DNA of 21,874 bases, taken from the NCBI GenBank assembly GCA_043381765.1, contig JBHJMP010001169.1:1-21874 (forward strand), written 5' to 3'. The notes beneath the pieces were generated by a model. That model was not told the origin of the DNA. It saw only the letters and a list, made by a program, of their open reading frames with translations, and made no database searches. This DNA is from Collodictyon triciliatum. Lineage: Eukaryota > CRuMs. Both the position numbers and the translations under genes were made by a program. Below, in pieces: positions 13,953 to 21,874 of this stretch (position 1 is its first letter; each line of letters begins with the position of its first letter).

Positions 13953-15620
13953 TCAAAGTCTAATACCTTTAAATAATAAATATGTTTTGTTTAAAATTTT
14001 ATCTTCACTAGTAACAGAAAAATGCCGACTTGCGTTAAAACCAAAACGTTCAAAAGTTAATTGATATCTTTTCTTTTCATTAGGAGGTACAATAATACCG
14101 CCTTCAAAAGTTTGATTCTTTTTTAAATTAATTATTTCAATACTGTCACTTAAAGCAATTCCTGTGAAATACTTCAGTACTCTTGCCGAAGTTTTTCTTG
14201 CTTCAATTTTTATTGATCGTTGGTCATCTGGTAATAAAAATGGGAATTTTAATGTATCACTGCTATTATTACTTACTTCAAAGGTAAGTAATGTCGAGAA
14301 TAGCTTTCCTTCTATAGACATCAACTCAAATTCAGTATCATTAGGAGCTACAGATGATTTAAGTTCTATAGTGTCTGAGCTATATTTTGATAATTCGTAT
14401 GCACCATAGGCAATTAAAATAATAAAACAACAAAATGAACCAAATGTATAAAAAGCAATTAAAAGGTTTTCCATTAAGGTGTTATTTGTCTTAGCTTTAC
14501 TTGATTTATTACTCCTTTTTATATCATAATTAGTTGAAAATTTTTTTTTATTATAATTTTCTATCTTCGCCTTGGGTACCATTTCAGCAGAACCAAGTAC
14601 AGGTTTAATCTGCGACTCAGTTTCATTACTAACATTTTCAGGGAATGATGCGATATTAAATGTTTCTGAATTCTGAAAAACACTTTCTGCAATATCAATG
14701 CCTGTATTTTCAGTGTTTTTACTCTCTATAATTTTCTTTTGCTTCATCAAATACGACATATCATATTCATTATCAACCATATCCAGTACAGTATCTCGAA
14801 TTTTTCTGATAATCGCGAATTCTTCAACCATTAAGCAAAATCCACTAAATGCCAAACAGAGGCTGCTAAATGCATGGCAGCCAACTAAAATGATTAATGG
14901 AATTAGTATTGCGCTTATTCCATCTTCAAAACTTATATCAGATAAGAAGTCACGAATTAAATAAACTGTCGAAAAACCAAATGCAAATATCGCCGCTATT
15001 ATACCTATAGGAATTAATCCATTTAGTAATTGTTTAATTATAAACTCTCTCGGCTCAAAATAAGCCCTGATGAGTTGCTCATCTACTTTATGACCAAAAA
15101 ATTTTGTCCCAATTTTTTCTGCATATTTATCTTTTTCAATTGAGTCCCCTCTATAATATGAGTACTTATAAACATCGTTTTCTGAGTATGAATAAATTTG
15201 TTTAAAATGCTTATATGCTTTTGATAATGTTTTTATTAGTGATATTGAAAAGCTATTCCAAGGAAGTAATAGAATCAAGACAGTCACTATAGCCATGTGC
15301 AGACGTTCATCTTTTATCTTTTCTATCTCAGTAGGTTCTTTATAGTAACTGGGTATATCATCCAGATTAACCAAGAAATAAATAACAGAGAAACAAATAT
15401 ATATATAAAAACTTACTGAAATAATTGTTGCTGCCGGTGAAAAAGCCCGTTCTCCCATATTTTCCCGTAGCCGTAAACGGGCAGGTATGGCAGCTGCACT
15501 TACACCCGAATAAAAAAATGTTACCAGGCTATGGATAAACCCGGTTCCTTTGCCATTAAAGCTGTAAAGACCACTGGCAGCATTTAAGCTATCAACTTTA
15601 TTGAAAGAACCTTGAAGCAT
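13953..15620 (-). CDS. Polytopic membrane protein of the transfer operon, 555 aa
   Basis: It lies 14 bp after the coupling ATPase gene on the same strand. Predicted membrane helices are at about 64-86, 109-128, 201-222, 236-265 and 385-409. The last ~145 residues look like an extracytoplasmic beta-rich domain. Residues ~285-380 are a polar linker. I do not recognise the family. Position suggests it supplies the membrane anchor for the soluble coupling ATPase. The DNA for the first ~63 residues is visibly richer in GC than the rest, which is as AT-rich as the cargo genes, so the gene may be a chimera. ATG at 15620. Confidence 0.75.
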   Translation of the reverse strand: MLQGSFNKVDSLNAASGLYSFNGKGTGFIHSLVTFFYSGVSAAAIPARLRLRENMGERAFSPAATIISVSFYIYICFSVIYFLVNLDDIPSYYKEPTEIEKIKDERLHMAIVTVLILLLPWNSFSISLIKTLSKAYKHFKQIYSYSENDVYKYSYYRGDSIEKDKYAEKIGTKFFGHKVDEQLIRAYFEPREFIIKQLLNGLIPIGIIAAIFAFGFSTVYLIRDFLSDISFEDGISAILIPLIILVGCHAFSSLCLAFSGFCLMVEEFAIIRKIRDTVLDMVDNEYDMSYLMKQKKIIESKNTENTGIDIAESVFQNSETFNIASFPENVSNETESQIKPVLGSAEMVPKAKIENYNKKKFSTNYDIKRSNKSSKAKTNNTLMENLLIAFYTFGSFCCFIILIAYGAYELSKYSSDTIELKSSVAPNDTEFELMSIEGKLFSTLLTFEVSNNSSDTLKFPFLLPDDQRSIKIEARKTSARVLKYFTGIALSDSIEIINLKKNQTFEGGIIVPPNEKKRYQLTFERFGFNASRHFSVTSEDKILNKTYLLFKGIRL

Positions 15621-15634
15621 TGAAGCATTTGTTT

Positions 15635-17071
15635 TTAGATTTTCTGTGAAAATGCTCGTAGGGCAAAGTTTCTCTTATCAGCTCCCCAATCCTTCCCGGT
15701 AATCGTTACCACTGCCTCTACTATGTAATTATTATCCTTACCGCCACTTTTAAGCTGTGTAAAAACCCTTGGCTCTACCTGCCAATTAAACTGCTGCGAT
15801 AGCCCTGCTGATGTTTGTTGCCCTCCAATATTATTCATCGAAGAAACATTCTTATAGGATTGGCCGATGGTTTTAGCTGCCCATTCATTGGTCACGTAAT
15901 CATTATTAGCATGAAATATCTTGGTAGATAGGTTTCCAAGTAGGCTGTTTACCTTCGCTTCGGGGTTGTTACCTCCTAATACAGCATAATAGTTACTGAT
16001 ATTCTGGGTTAGAAATACCGTACAGGCCATACTGCTCCGGGCGGTCGTCTGAAACAGCATATCATACTCATTCACAAAATACTGGCTTTCATCCACCCAT
16101 AAGAAAACAGGATTTGATGATGAAGTTACTTTTCTCCGCTCGGTCGCCTGCTGCCAGACTAATTTAAAGATGCCTTGTGCATAAATACCAGCTTCCAGAT
16201 ACTTCTTTACTGGAAAATCTAAAATCACAATTTTACCTTCATGAGTAATTTCAGGCAGGATATTTAGCCCTTGGGCGAAGTGATCGGCAAGCAACCCGCT
16301 CAAGAAAGGCTCGGCTAACCCTCTGAACATTTCCTGAATGGTTGTACGTGTTTCAGGATAGAGCCTGGGCATTTCCTCCATAAAATAGCTGTCTACCAAA
16401 TAATAATCTCGTATGGAGCGCGAATCCCCCTCTTCAAGTAACGTATATGCTGTATGTAAGCAACGTAGACAATAGTTATCTTCGGCATGCTTTTTTACCC
16501 CTTCTTCGTCCAATTTACTAATAACATTTGCTTCTTCGGCATCCGGCATTGAAGCAACGATCTCGACCATATTGTAAATGCTAAGCTCTTCATGGGATAA
16601 CTTGATTAAATCAATAACCCGGTTCAAACAGCGTTTTAATGATGCTTCCCAAAAGCGTTCTCCTTCTTTAGGTTCTCCGCCATTGATCCGCTGCCCAAGC
16701 TTGTATAGGTTCAGAAACAAAGTAGATAGGTTCGAGGTCAACCCGCCGCCTTCATCGGTACGGCTGCGTTCATACTCCAGCGGGTTAAAGAAATAATCTG
16801 AACCTTCCCTAAAGTGAATAATGTCTTTAAGCCTGCCCGTTTGCTTCGCGTACTCGATCCAGGTCTCCGCTTCATCCGGCTTACCGCATAGCACAATGCC
16901 GCCAAAGCCATTCATTAAAAAGCTTTTGGCGATCCATTTTCCTGAACCGCTGGTTTTGCCTGACCCTATCCCTCCAAATATTTGTACCCCTCTGACCGCA
17001 TCAACTACTTTAAACGATTCCATACCCGCTTGATCGAAGTGAAAAAGCGTTTTATTCAATATAGCTTCCAT
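15635..17071 (-). CDS. Type IV coupling protein-like ATPase (VirD4/TraG/TrwB family), no membrane anchor
   Basis: A 478-aa protein from ATG at 17071. An in-frame TTG 99 bases upstream would overlap most of the neighbouring gene's end and is rejected. Walker A GGIGSGKT is at residues 33-40 and Walker B LWVDESQYF contains D327/E328. A TraM-recognition/TraG-like C-terminal part follows (FLTQNISNYYAVLGG, then NLSTKIFHANND), typical of relaxosome-coupling ATPases. Known T4CPs pump the relaxase-DNA complex into the transfer channel from the inner membrane. This one starts almost at the ATPase domain and lacks the usual two N-terminal helices, which the 555-aa protein encoded 14 bp downstream might supply. 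The gene upstream ends 16 bp away. Confidence 0.88.
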   Translation of the reverse strand: MEAILNKTLFHFDQAGMESFKVVDAVRGVQIFGGIGSGKTSGSGKWIAKSFLMNGFGGIVLCGKPDEAETWIEYAKQTGRLKDIIHFREGSDYFFNPLEYERSRTDEGGGLTSNLSTLFLNLYKLGQRINGGEPKEGERFWEASLKRCLNRVIDLIKLSHEELSIYNMVEIVASMPDAEEANVISKLDEEGVKKHAEDNYCLRCLHTAYTLLEEGDSRSIRDYYLVDSYFMEEMPRLYPETRTTIQEMFRGLAEPFLSGLLADHFAQGLNILPEITHEGKIVILDFPVKKYLEAGIYAQGIFKLVWQQATERRKVTSSSNPVFLWVDESQYFVNEYDMLFQTTARSSMACTVFLTQNISNYYAVLGGNNPEAKVNSLLGNLSTKIFHANNDYVTNEWAAKTIGQSYKNVSSMNNIGGQQTSAGLSQQFNWQVEPRVFTQLKSGGKDNNYIVEAVVTITGKDWGADKRNFALRAFSQKI

Positions 17072-17087
17072 AATAAGCAGTAATATA

Positions 17088-17399
17088 TTATTTACGTGGG
17101 CCTTTGGGTGGAGTTGGTGGTGGAGTCTTCGGTTTAATGCGCTCAGTAAACTTGGCCGGTTTCTGCTCAATTTTAGAAGTTGGTGCTTTAGGTTGCTGTT
17201 CTACTCTTGTAGCACCTGTTGCCGTTTTAGCTGCTACTTTGGGGACGTTTTCGCCGGGCATCGAAGTTGAAGCCGGCTTCAAATCACTAAGGCTTTTGTG
17301 TAAACCCTGCTTATTATGATCGTCAAAATTAGCTTTAGAGCCTTTTACCTTATCTCGCCAAGTCGTTTTTGGTTCCTCCGGAGTTTTATTATTGCTCAT
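17088..17399 (-). CDS. Small basic Pro/Lys-rich protein of the transfer operon, 103 aa
   Basis: A 103-aa, strongly basic and low-complexity protein (KPASTSMPGENVPKVAAK, ending PPPTPPKGPRK), probably disordered. It is first in the operon: it ends 16 bp before the coupling ATPase. Small disordered basic proteins in this position could help load the relaxosome, but no family is recognised. The divergent Sel1-like gene starts 43 bp away from its ATG, so both promoters must share or overlap this short gap, which includes the palindrome TACTATTTTAGTA. Confidence 0.7.
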   Translation of the reverse strand: MSNNKTPEEPKTTWRDKVKGSKANFDDHNKQGLHKSLSDLKPASTSMPGENVPKVAAKTATGATRVEQQPKAPTSKIEQKPAKFTERIKPKTPPPTPPKGPRK

Positions 17400-17442
17400 A
17401 ACGTACTATTTTAGTATAGTGAAAGAAAGAGAAGAGTGTACT

Positions 17443-17823
17443 ATGTTGATGGACAGCGATTTATTGCCAATATATGAAAAAGCATTGAATAATGATCCTG
17501 AAGCTATTTTAAAATTTGCTGAAATCCTTCAAAATGGAAAAGGTATCATTAATGACGGTTATAAAGCTGCCGAATGGTACGAAAAGCTTCTTTCATTTAA
17601 AAAGAAATTCAACTTTGTAGATTACGCACTATTATATTATTGGGGAGCTATTGCGGCCTGGAATCGTAAAGAAACTAAGTTGGCACTCAAACGCCTAAAG
17701 AAATCATATATCCTTTTCTGTGAAAAATATCCAGATCAGGACGAACTGGAAGATGAACTGAATGACCATAAATTTTATTCATGGTATGGCTATATGGCCA
17801 TCAATAAAGATTTTCATAAATAG
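17443..17823 (+). CDS. Sel1-like repeat protein, 126 aa
   Basis: Read from ATG at 17443 (a second ATG lies at 17449). The frame extends upstream to a TTG inside the divergent gene, which is unlikely to be used. Residues ~18-51 (NDPEAILKFAEILQNGKGI, then YKAAEWYEKL) match one Sel1-like helical repeat, and the next ~50 residues continue as TPR-like helices (LLYYWGAIAAWNRKETKLALKRLKKS). No signal peptide. Such proteins are protein-binding scaffolds. It lies between the coupling-protein operon and the candidate oriT, so a transfer-related partner role is possible, but the family is too general to say. A 10-bp inverted repeat spans its stop codon. Confidence 0.7.
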   Translation: MLMDSDLLPIYEKALNNDPEAILKFAEILQNGKGIINDGYKAAEWYEKLLSFKKKFNFVDYALLYYWGAIAAWNRKETKLALKRLKKSYILFCEKYPDQDELEDELNDHKFYSWYGYMAINKDFHK

Positions 17824-17830
17824 CCATACC
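17783..17830. repeat. 10-bp perfect inverted repeat across the end of the Sel1-like gene
   Basis: GGTATGGCTA (17783-17792) and TAGCCATACC (17821-17830) are exact complements with a 28-base spacer; the right arm starts with the TAG stop codon. There is no T-run after it, so it is a poor terminator. It borders the candidate oriT and may belong to it. Confidence 0.6.
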
Positions 17831-17983
17831 ATTCTCTCATTAACGCATTAAATATTTCCCTGGCCGACTCTACGGCATTTTGTAGCGTTGCTACATTTCA
17901 AAACTTAACCTTAGCCCTCTAAGGGAAGATGTCTGTGTAAATCTATAAAAACTTTCTTTATCTTTACGGTTGTGTCTGCTATT
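17831..17983. other. oriT: Candidate origin of transfer (oriT)
   Basis: A non-coding region directly upstream of the MOBF relaxase. It contains two tight hairpins: TGTAGC-GTT-GCTACA (17881-17895) and CCTTAG-CCCT-CTAAGG (17909-17924), then the single-strand-like segment GAAGATGTCTGTGTAAATC. MOBF oriTs usually lie beside the relaxase gene and have hairpins on the side of the nick. The nick site itself cannot be read with confidence. Confidence 0.5.
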
Positions 17984-17991
17984 TATTTTTG
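17984..17991 (+). promoter_or_regulatory. Bacteroidota-type -7 element upstream of the relaxase
   Basis: TATTTTTG matches TAnnTTTG and lies 34 bp before the relaxase ATG. No clear TTTG is seen at the expected -33 distance, so strength is uncertain. Its position next to the hairpins would let relaxosome proteins regulate the gene. Confidence 0.45.
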
Positions 17992-18025
17992 TAACTGATA
18001 GTTGTTACCGCTTAACCGATTTTTC

Positions 18026-20896
18026 ATGCTGAGAATCACTCCAAATAACTCTGCCGATGGTGCCGCCCGTTACTATGATGAAGGACTGGCCCGACAGGAT
18101 TATTATGCTGAAAAAGGAGAAATAATTGGACGATGGGGGGGCAAAGCCGCTGAAAATTTAAATCTTTCTCACCAGATCAATCGGGACGATTTTGTTGCTT
18201 TATGCAATAATATCAACCCTGAAACAGGAGAGCGGCTTACAGCACGTAACAATGAAACAAGAACCGTTGGGTATGATTTTACTTTCAGCGTTCCCAAATC
18301 AATTTCTATCGCCTATGGCATAACGGGGGATGAAAAAATCCTCGAAGCCTTCCGGGCTTCGGTCAGTGATACCATGAAGCACCTGGAAATGGATGCGGCC
18401 ACCAGAGTTAGAAAAAACGGGCTGGACGAAAACCGCCAAACGGGTAATCTTGCGTGGGCGGAATTCATTCACACTACATCAAGACCGATAGACGGGATAC
18501 CTGACCCACATCTGCACGCCCATTGTTTTACCTTCAATGCGACCTATGACCCGCAGGAACAGCAATGGAAGGCCGGGCAATTTCGGGACCTGAAAGCAAA
18601 TGCCCCTTACTACGAAGCCTATTTTAATTCCCTGCTGGCCGCAAACCTGCAAAAAGCGGGGTTTGAGCCGGAACGTAACAGAATCAACTTTGAACTCGCC
18701 GGGTTCTCGCGAAATACCATTGAGAAATTTTCCAATCGAACACAGGAGATTGAAAAACTGGCCGAGGAAAAAGGCATTACCAATGCAAAAACCCTCGATG
18801 GCCTTGGAGCCAGAACAAGGGAGTTCAAAAATAAAGGGTTTTCTAACGAGCAACTAAGAGAAATCTGGATAAACAGGATCACAGAAGGGGATGATGAAAA
18901 AAAATTTTCCGGCTTCGCCGGAAAGGGGTTTGCTGATGAAAAGAAAAAAGAAGGTGTTGAGTTGTTAGAGGATAAAAAGCTTACTCCTGATGAATGTATT
19001 GACCATGCACTTTCTCATTGTCTGGAACGAAAATCAGTTGTTCAGGACAAACAACTGCTTACCGAAGCCTATAAAAGGGGATTTACCTCCTTTGCTCCGG
19101 ATGAGATCAAAAAAGCGTATCAAAATAGAACAGACTTGATTCATGGGCAGCACGAATCGAATCATTTTGTAACAACCAAGGAAGCCATTGCCGAAGAAAA
19201 CCACCTTATTAACGCCTGTATTGAAACAAAAGGCCGTTTTAAGCCTCTCAATGATAATTATCTGTTCAAAAATCAAACACTCAACTTTGAACAGCGGAAA
19301 GCCATTACCCATACCCTCAACTCAACAGATGGAATTATTGCCATTGAAGGGGGGGCCGGGACCGGTAAAACGACCCTGATGAGCGAAGTAAAGAATGGTA
19401 TTGAGGAATCAGGCCGCAAAATATTTGCTTTTGCGCCTTCTTCAGAAGCATCCCGTGGGGTGCTGCGCGGTGAAGGATACCATGAAGCTGATACATTGGC
19501 TTCCCTGTTGGTTAATAAACAACTTCAGGAGCAAACCAAAGGCGGGGTACTTTGGATTGATGAAGCCGGGATGGTAGGCAACAAGACCATGAACAGCCTC
19601 GTAAAACTGGCCAAAGCAAACAATAACCGAATCATATTGACCGGTGATACCAAACAACACAACAGCGTAGAACGTGGAGATGCTTTCCGTACCATGCAGG
19701 AAAAAGGCGGTTTAAAAGCCGTTCGGGTAAATGAGGTGGTACGGCAGCAGAATGCCAAAGCCTACAAAGCCGCCATGGAAAATATCTCCAAAGGGGCTTT
19801 TGAAAAAGGATATGAACAGCTTGATAAAGCAGGTTCTATCCGGGAAATTGCCGATAAGGACCAACGGTTGAAAGAAATTGCCTCTGAATACCTACAGGGT
19901 ATCTCAGAGCGAAAAGGCAAAGGCTTTAAAGAAGTGTTGGTGGTTGCCCCTACCCACAGGGAAGGAGAAATGGTAACAGACCAAATAAGGCAAACGCTCC
20001 GTTCTGCGGGTAAGATCGGGGAAACCGATCATAAACTAACCCGGCTGAAAAACCTGAACCTCACCGAAGCTGAACGGCGGGATTCTATACATTACCAAGC
20101 TGGCCAAATCGTAGAATTCAACCAAAATGTGAAAGGATTCAGGGCAGGTGAAAAAATCCACGTGCTGGGCCGGGATGAAAAAGGCAATGTGTTGGTAAAG
20201 AACGGAGAGAAAGAAATGGTGTTGCCCTCCAATGAAGCAGATAAATTTCAGGTGTACACGAAACAGGAAGTACCGTTTGCCGCAGGGGATAAGATCCGAA
20301 TCACCAAAAACGGGAAAGCCCTGGAAGGGACAAAACTCAATAACGGCCAAATATATCACGTGGCCGGTTTTGATAAGACGGGCAATATCAAATTAAGTAA
20401 CGGCACTACGTTAAATAAAGATTTTGGCCATTTTACGCATGGCTACGCTGTAACCTCGAATACTTCACAGGGCAAGACGGTAGATAAAGTGATCGTGGCG
20501 CAAAGCTCACACTCTTTCGGGGCTTCCACCAAAGAACAGTTCTATGTATCTGTTTCTAGGGGGAAAGAAGCCGTTTCGGTTTATACTGATAATAAACAGG
20601 AATTGCAAAACATCGTGTGCAACCGCAGTTCTGAACGGCTGGCCGCCAATTCCATTGCAGGACAGGAAAATAACCTACAGCAACAGGCCGTTTTAGTGAA
20701 CCGTTTACAATCACTTAAAGAAGCATATGCAACATGGCGGGATAATGTAGCCAATATAAGCCGTAAAGCGGTTGAGCGTGTGGTAAGCAATGCGGCAGGC
20801 AAAGCAGCCAATACCCCTTTAACCACTCTTACACAGAACCAGAAACCTATTATCAACCAAAGCAATGGGCCTCAAAGAACAGCTCCAAAGAGATAA
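18026..20896 (+). CDS. MOBF conjugative relaxase-helicase (TrwC/TraI family)
   Basis: A 956-aa protein from ATG at 18026 (MLRITPNN); an in-frame TTG eight codons upstream is rejected because the family starts at this methionine. The N-terminal TrwC domain has the catalytic tyrosine pairs Y16/Y17 and Y26/Y27 and the HLHAH metal triad H162, H164, H166. The C-terminal RecD-like helicase has Walker A GGAGTGKTT (K448), VLWIDEAGM (motif II), LTGDTKQ (motif III) and the late GYAVTSNTSQGKTVD, SVSRGK motifs. It nicks oriT, stays bound to the 5' end and unwinds the strand for transfer. The ~100-residue tail is Gln/Asn-rich. The gene is complete and probably active, and richer in GC than the defence genes. 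The last 32 bases overlap the next gene. Confidence 0.96.
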   Translation: MLRITPNNSADGAARYYDEGLARQDYYAEKGEIIGRWGGKAAENLNLSHQINRDDFVALCNNINPETGERLTARNNETRTVGYDFTFSVPKSISIAYGITGDEKILEAFRASVSDTMKHLEMDAATRVRKNGLDENRQTGNLAWAEFIHTTSRPIDGIPDPHLHAHCFTFNATYDPQEQQWKAGQFRDLKANAPYYEAYFNSLLAANLQKAGFEPERNRINFELAGFSRNTIEKFSNRTQEIEKLAEEKGITNAKTLDGLGARTREFKNKGFSNEQLREIWINRITEGDDEKKFSGFAGKGFADEKKKEGVELLEDKKLTPDECIDHALSHCLERKSVVQDKQLLTEAYKRGFTSFAPDEIKKAYQNRTDLIHGQHESNHFVTTKEAIAEENHLINACIETKGRFKPLNDNYLFKNQTLNFEQRKAITHTLNSTDGIIAIEGGAGTGKTTLMSEVKNGIEESGRKIFAFAPSSEASRGVLRGEGYHEADTLASLLVNKQLQEQTKGGVLWIDEAGMVGNKTMNSLVKLAKANNNRIILTGDTKQHNSVERGDAFRTMQEKGGLKAVRVNEVVRQQNAKAYKAAMENISKGAFEKGYEQLDKAGSIREIADKDQRLKEIASEYLQGISERKGKGFKEVLVVAPTHREGEMVTDQIRQTLRSAGKIGETDHKLTRLKNLNLTEAERRDSIHYQAGQIVEFNQNVKGFRAGEKIHVLGRDEKGNVLVKNGEKEMVLPSNEADKFQVYTKQEVPFAAGDKIRITKNGKALEGTKLNNGQIYHVAGFDKTGNIKLSNGTTLNKDFGHFTHGYAVTSNTSQGKTVDKVIVAQSSHSFGASTKEQFYVSVSRGKEAVSVYTDNKQELQNIVCNRSSERLAANSIAGQENNLQQQAVLVNRLQSLKEAYATWRDNVANISRKAVERVVSNAAGKAANTPLTTLTQNQKPIINQSNGPQRTAPKR

Positions 20897-21281
20897 GGAA
20901 AAAATGTCAGCATTAGCAAAACCGCAACCGGTTTACAGGGATGAGGAAGAACAATCCGATGACAGCGGCAGTATTTTCTGGGGTAGAGAGAGATCATCCA
21001 ACCGCCGGGCGGTGATGCTTGACCTGCATTTGAAAAATGGGGAGTATATTTCTTTACCATACTCCTACATGACCAAGATCAAATTTAACCCTTCGATTGG
21101 TTTAGAGCTTTACATTTCAGGAAATTACATCAAAATATCAGGGCGGAACCTGCATGAGATATATAATTATCTCTGCCGCCATGGCGTGACCTTTATCATG
21201 GCTAATCCCAATGATAAGGATATGACGGATGAACAGCAAACCTATGTTAAGGATATTGAGGTAACTGAAAGTGATTCGTAA
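20865..21281 (+). CDS. Small hypothetical protein coupled to the relaxase, 138 aa
   Basis: It overlaps the relaxase end in another frame (ATG at 20865). A second start, ATG at 20904, has a good ribosome-binding site (AAGGAAAAA just before it, beginning at the relaxase stop) and may be the true one, giving 125 aa. The body has a compact beta-rich segment (AVMLDLHLKNGEYISLPYSYMTKIKFNP, then LELYISGNYIKISGRNLHEIYNYLCRHGVTFI) and an acidic tail. No family is named with certainty. Co-transcription with the relaxase suggests a role in transfer or its control. Confidence 0.75.
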   Translation: MGLKEQLQRDKEKMSALAKPQPVYRDEEEQSDDSGSIFWGRERSSNRRAVMLDLHLKNGEYISLPYSYMTKIKFNPSIGLELYISGNYIKISGRNLHEIYNYLCRHGVTFIMANPNDKDMTDEQQTYVKDIEVTESDS

Positions 21282-21320
21282 AGAAGCAGTGCTACATCTA
21301 AGAAACACTTACCTATCTCT

Positions 21321-21874
21321 TCATTTAGTGTAGTTACCCTGCCTTCCTTTTCGTTCTATTAAGCCTTCATACAAAAGATAGCGTAAATACTCCTTAGCCT
21401 CTATGTCAGATACGATAAAATCAATTTTCTTTAAGATCGTAAATAAATCATGTAACGAATTTACTCGCTGATTTAACTCTTTGAGAATTTTATCAGAATA
21501 TTGGCGTAGCTCGTTTTGCTTTAGATTTTTTACCTTATTTTCAATAAAAGATCTAACTTCATCAGGTGATTTTATTTCACCTATAGTTTTAGCATCCTCA
21601 TACATTTCTTTTTCTCTTTCTACATAATTCGAAAGAGAAGCTAATTTTTCTATTGCCTTCTCCGGCGTTAAAGCATGGCTAATCGCAGAAAGGTCAGACC
21701 TTAAGTTACTAGGTTTAATATATATACCTTCTTCATTATCTTCTCCTTCACCATATACTATGGATGCTACACCAGAAAATCTCAAAGCTTCTCTCCTGAT
21801 TTCATCATTTGAAAGCTCAATCATGTATTTCATACTTCCTACGTTATCAATTAATCTTTGATCTATCTTTTCAA
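21321..21874 (-). CDS. Unrecognised 417-aa protein, C-terminal part (continues at 806-1)
   Basis: The frame is open from the window end to the stop at 21321-21323; after removing the duplicated 106 bases it contributes residues ~269-417 of the gene that starts at 806. The ATG at 21833 is internal (the M of GSMKYMIELS), not a start. This part begins SNDEIRREALRFSG, has an acidic turn (GEGEDNEEG), and then long charged helices (around EKLASLSNYVEREKEMYEDAK and RSFIENKVKNLKQNELRQYSDKIL) ending in a short basic tail. Function unknown. Confidence 0.85.
   Translation of the reverse strand, partial: EKIDQRLIDNVGSMKYMIELSNDEIRREALRFSGVASIVYGEGEDNEEGIYIKPSNLRSDLSAISHALTPEKAIEKLASLSNYVEREKEMYEDAKTIGEIKSPDEVRSFIENKVKNLKQNELRQYSDKILKELNQRVNSLHDLFTILKKIDFIVSDIEAKEYLRYLLYEGLIERKGRQGNYTK
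21769..21874. repeat. Terminal direct repeat, right copy
   Basis: Identical to 1-106. It should be removed once to give the circular sequence of 21,768 bp. Confidence 0.95.

Noticed and set aside
18479-20865. Several overlapping plus- and minus-strand frames inside the relaxase gene
   Set aside because: Shadows of a continuous 956-aa frame with all relaxase and helicase motifs.
12120-21281. Self-transmissible conjugative plasmid
   Set aside because: Relaxase and coupling ATPase are present but no VirB4-type ATPase, pilin or channel gene is found, so mobilizable is the safer call.

Overview
The window is a complete, circular, AT-rich plasmid written out linearly. Its first and last 106 bases (1-106 and 21769-21874) are identical, and one reading frame on the minus strand runs in frame across the join (806 down to 1, then 21768 down to 21321). 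The real molecule is therefore about 21,768 bp. Several upstream regions carry the TAnnTTTG-type promoter element known from Bacteroidota, Shine-Dalgarno signals are mostly weak, and the genes look like Bacteroidota or sister-phylum (Balneolota/Rhodothermota) plasmid genes. I cannot name a genus.

Replication and maintenance (about 888-4690, minus strand): a TOPRIM-type primase-like protein; an origin with seven 19-bp iterons, DnaA-box-like sites and an AT-rich triplicate; a RepA initiator (RepA_C-like); and a two-gene partition cassette (ParA ATPase plus a small basic partner). The cassette is surrounded by GACGTC/AACGTC repeats that look like a centromere or operator. Single extra iterons sit upstream of repA and upstream of parA.

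Middle left (4693-6760): a small secreted protein and a coiled-coil protein, both unrecognised. They are separated by a nested inverted-repeat structure with two mutually exclusive stems. A second GC-rich, highly foldable non-coding block lies at about 6475-6643.

Defence block (6683-11195): an AbiE-type type IV toxin-antitoxin pair on the plus strand, then, convergently, a tightly coupled three-gene ABC three-component (ABC-3C) operon on the minus strand. The operon encodes an effector-like subunit with a nuclease-like N-terminus, a small middle component and a DUF2326-type ATPase. A serine recombinase with two 38-bp dyad repeats upstream (a likely res site) follows.

Transfer block (12120-21281): two single-pass membrane proteins with similar layout, a five-helix membrane protein, a soluble-looking VirD4/TraG-type coupling ATPase, a small basic Pro/Lys-rich protein, a Sel1-like protein, a candidate oriT, a MOBF (TrwC/TraI) relaxase-helicase and a small downstream protein. 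There is no VirB4 or other T4SS mating-channel gene, so the plasmid looks mobilizable, with its own coupling protein, rather than self-transmissible.
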